From the NCBI RefSeq assembly GCF_012641395.1, contig NZ_JABAIH010000004.1:124001-188000 (forward strand): a stretch of 64,000 nt of DNA, given 5' to 3'. The position numbers and the translations under genes were made by a program. This document shows, piece after piece, positions 63,256 through 64,000 of the stretch; within the stretch, counting starts at the first letter, position 1, and each line of letters begins with the position of its first letter. The DNA comes from Rhizobium sp. P32RR-XVIII (GTDB lineage Bacteria; Pseudomonadota; Alphaproteobacteria; Rhizobiales; Rhizobiaceae). A model generated the notes under the pieces. The model was not told the origin of the DNA, searched no databases, and was given only the letters and a program-made list of their open reading frames with translations.

Positions 63256-64000
63256 TCATGAGGCTCTCGCTACCTCACCCATCGCCCCAGTGAGATCATC
63301 GATCAAGTTCGAGACATTCGCCGGACGGTGGAAGAGGTAGCCCTGGCCATGGTCAAGCCCCATCAGGTGCAGCGTGCGGCATTGCTCCTCCGTTTCGATG
63401 CCTTCGGCGATGACGGTGCAATCCATCCTGTGCGCCAGCGTGGTGATGCTCTCGACGAGCATTCGGCTCTTGTGGCGGACATCGGCGTTGGCATCGTTGA
63501 TCGATCGTGTGAAGGATTGGTCGACCTTGATGATGTCTACCGGGAAGCGGTTGAGATAGCTCAGCGATGAATAGCCGGTACCGAAATCGTCGAGCGCGAT
63601 GCGGCAGCCGAAGCGGCGCAATTCCGTGACGATCATGCGAATCTGCGGGTTGTCGTGCATCAGCACGGCTTCCGTGATCTCGACGACGATGCGATCCGGA
63701 CGAACGCCGTGCCGCCCAAGGAGCGCGGCAAGGCGGGAGGCGAGGGTGGTCTCGAACTGCAACGGCGAGAAGTTGATCGCAAGATAGGCATCCTGCATCC
63801 CCGCAATATGCGAAATCTTCGCCAGATGCCCGATGGCCTTCTCCATGATGACGTTGCCCACGCGAACGATCTTGGCGGTCTCCTCCGCGACATGGATGAT
63901 CTCGGCCGGTGGCATCAGCCCTTTCTCAGGGTGGTTCAGGCGCAGAAGCGCTTCGAAGCCGGCGACGCGCCGATCATCGAGGCCGACAATCGGCTGCAGA
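63256..64000 (-). CDS. EAL-domain cyclic-di-GMP phosphodiesterase, C-terminal part
   Basis: The gene enters from the right edge, so only its last 247 codons are visible, all EAL domain. Catalytic elements are intact: GFEALLR near the right edge, the INFSP strand, VVEITEAVL, ALDDFGTGYSSLSYLNRF, IKVDQSF and AEGIET, then QGYLFHRP. It should hydrolyse c-di-GMP. The upstream sequence outside the window probably holds GGDEF or sensor domains, as such EAL modules usually do. Internal ATG 63915 is not the real start, because the EAL motif continues before it. Confidence 0.93.
   Translation of the reverse strand, partial: LQPIVGLDDRRVAGFEALLRLNHPEKGLMPPAEIIHVAEETAKIVRVGNVIMEKAIGHLAKISHIAGMQDAYLAINFSPLQFETTLASRLAALLGRHGVRPDRIVVEITEAVLMHDNPQIRMIVTELRRFGCRIALDDFGTGYSSLSYLNRFPVDIIKVDQSFTRSINDANADVRHKSRMLVESITTLAHRMDCTVIAEGIETEEQCRTLHLMGLDHGQGYLFHRPANVSNLIDDLTGAMGEVARAS

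Overview
The window looks like the chromosome of a Rhizobiaceae alphaproteobacterium (Rhizobium/Agrobacterium/Sinorhizobium type). The markers are the N-terminus of a ChoX-type choline-binding protein, a fused TrpEG anthranilate synthase behind a leaderless 14-residue peptide with three Trp codons, a PutR/PutA pair, separate petA-petB-petC genes, and many small conserved proteins of the rhizobial type. Base composition is GC-rich and even, genes are packed closely on both strands, and I found no rRNA, tRNA, prophage, insertion sequence or CRISPR array.

Region by region. 1-4300: the start of choX (reading off the left edge), tdk, an uncharacterised coiled-coil protein with a DUF2333 membrane protein, and a LuxR-type regulator. 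4400-10030: proline catabolism (putR, putA) and formate-tetrahydrofolate ligase. 10100-13480: an extensin-like protein, then the tryptophan attenuation region (promoter, trpL, terminator) and trpE(G). 13500-19030: a palindromic intergenic repeat, a DUF2161 nuclease-like protein, a MarR/GNAT pair with a perfect palindromic operator, a cation efflux transporter coupled to queF, and DUF2076. 19190-21204: a ClpP-like peptidase and an RTX-like calcium-binding protein, the latter bracketed by two copies of the clpP 3' end plus terminator. 21216-26080: a PLP decarboxylase, a BenE-type transporter, a leucine leader peptide and leuA. 26094-34268: HxlR with a frameshifted quinone reductase, an ECF sigma/anti-sigma pair, a metallophosphoesterase, a Nudix protein, glutathionyl-hydroquinone reductase, GNATs and an MFS transporter.

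34273-43777 holds two divergent operons. One is moxR-DUF58-DUF4159-amidotransferase-like-GNAT, a chaperone/von Willebrand-like membrane system of unknown job. The other is DUF1285-CoA pyrophosphatase-CCA-adding enzyme. 43778-49400: DUF1059, hemF, a Na/Pi cotransporter, trmL and a class III cyclase with an N-terminal CxxC pair. 49394-54223: two sister ABC exporters separated by a parDE toxin-antitoxin module and an orphan ribbon-helix-helix antitoxin. 54382-57290: the cytochrome bc1 operon petABC. 57352-64000: apt, two MaoC-like dehydratases, ychF, a vapBC module, a ClpS variant, a GNAT with pth, a solute-binding protein and the end of an EAL phosphodiesterase.

The observations most worth follow-up are the duplicated clpP tail around the RTX gene, the 17-residue repeat of that protein, the leucine leader region, the non-canonical metal site of the cation transporter, and the toxin-antitoxin genes lodged between the paired ABC exporters.
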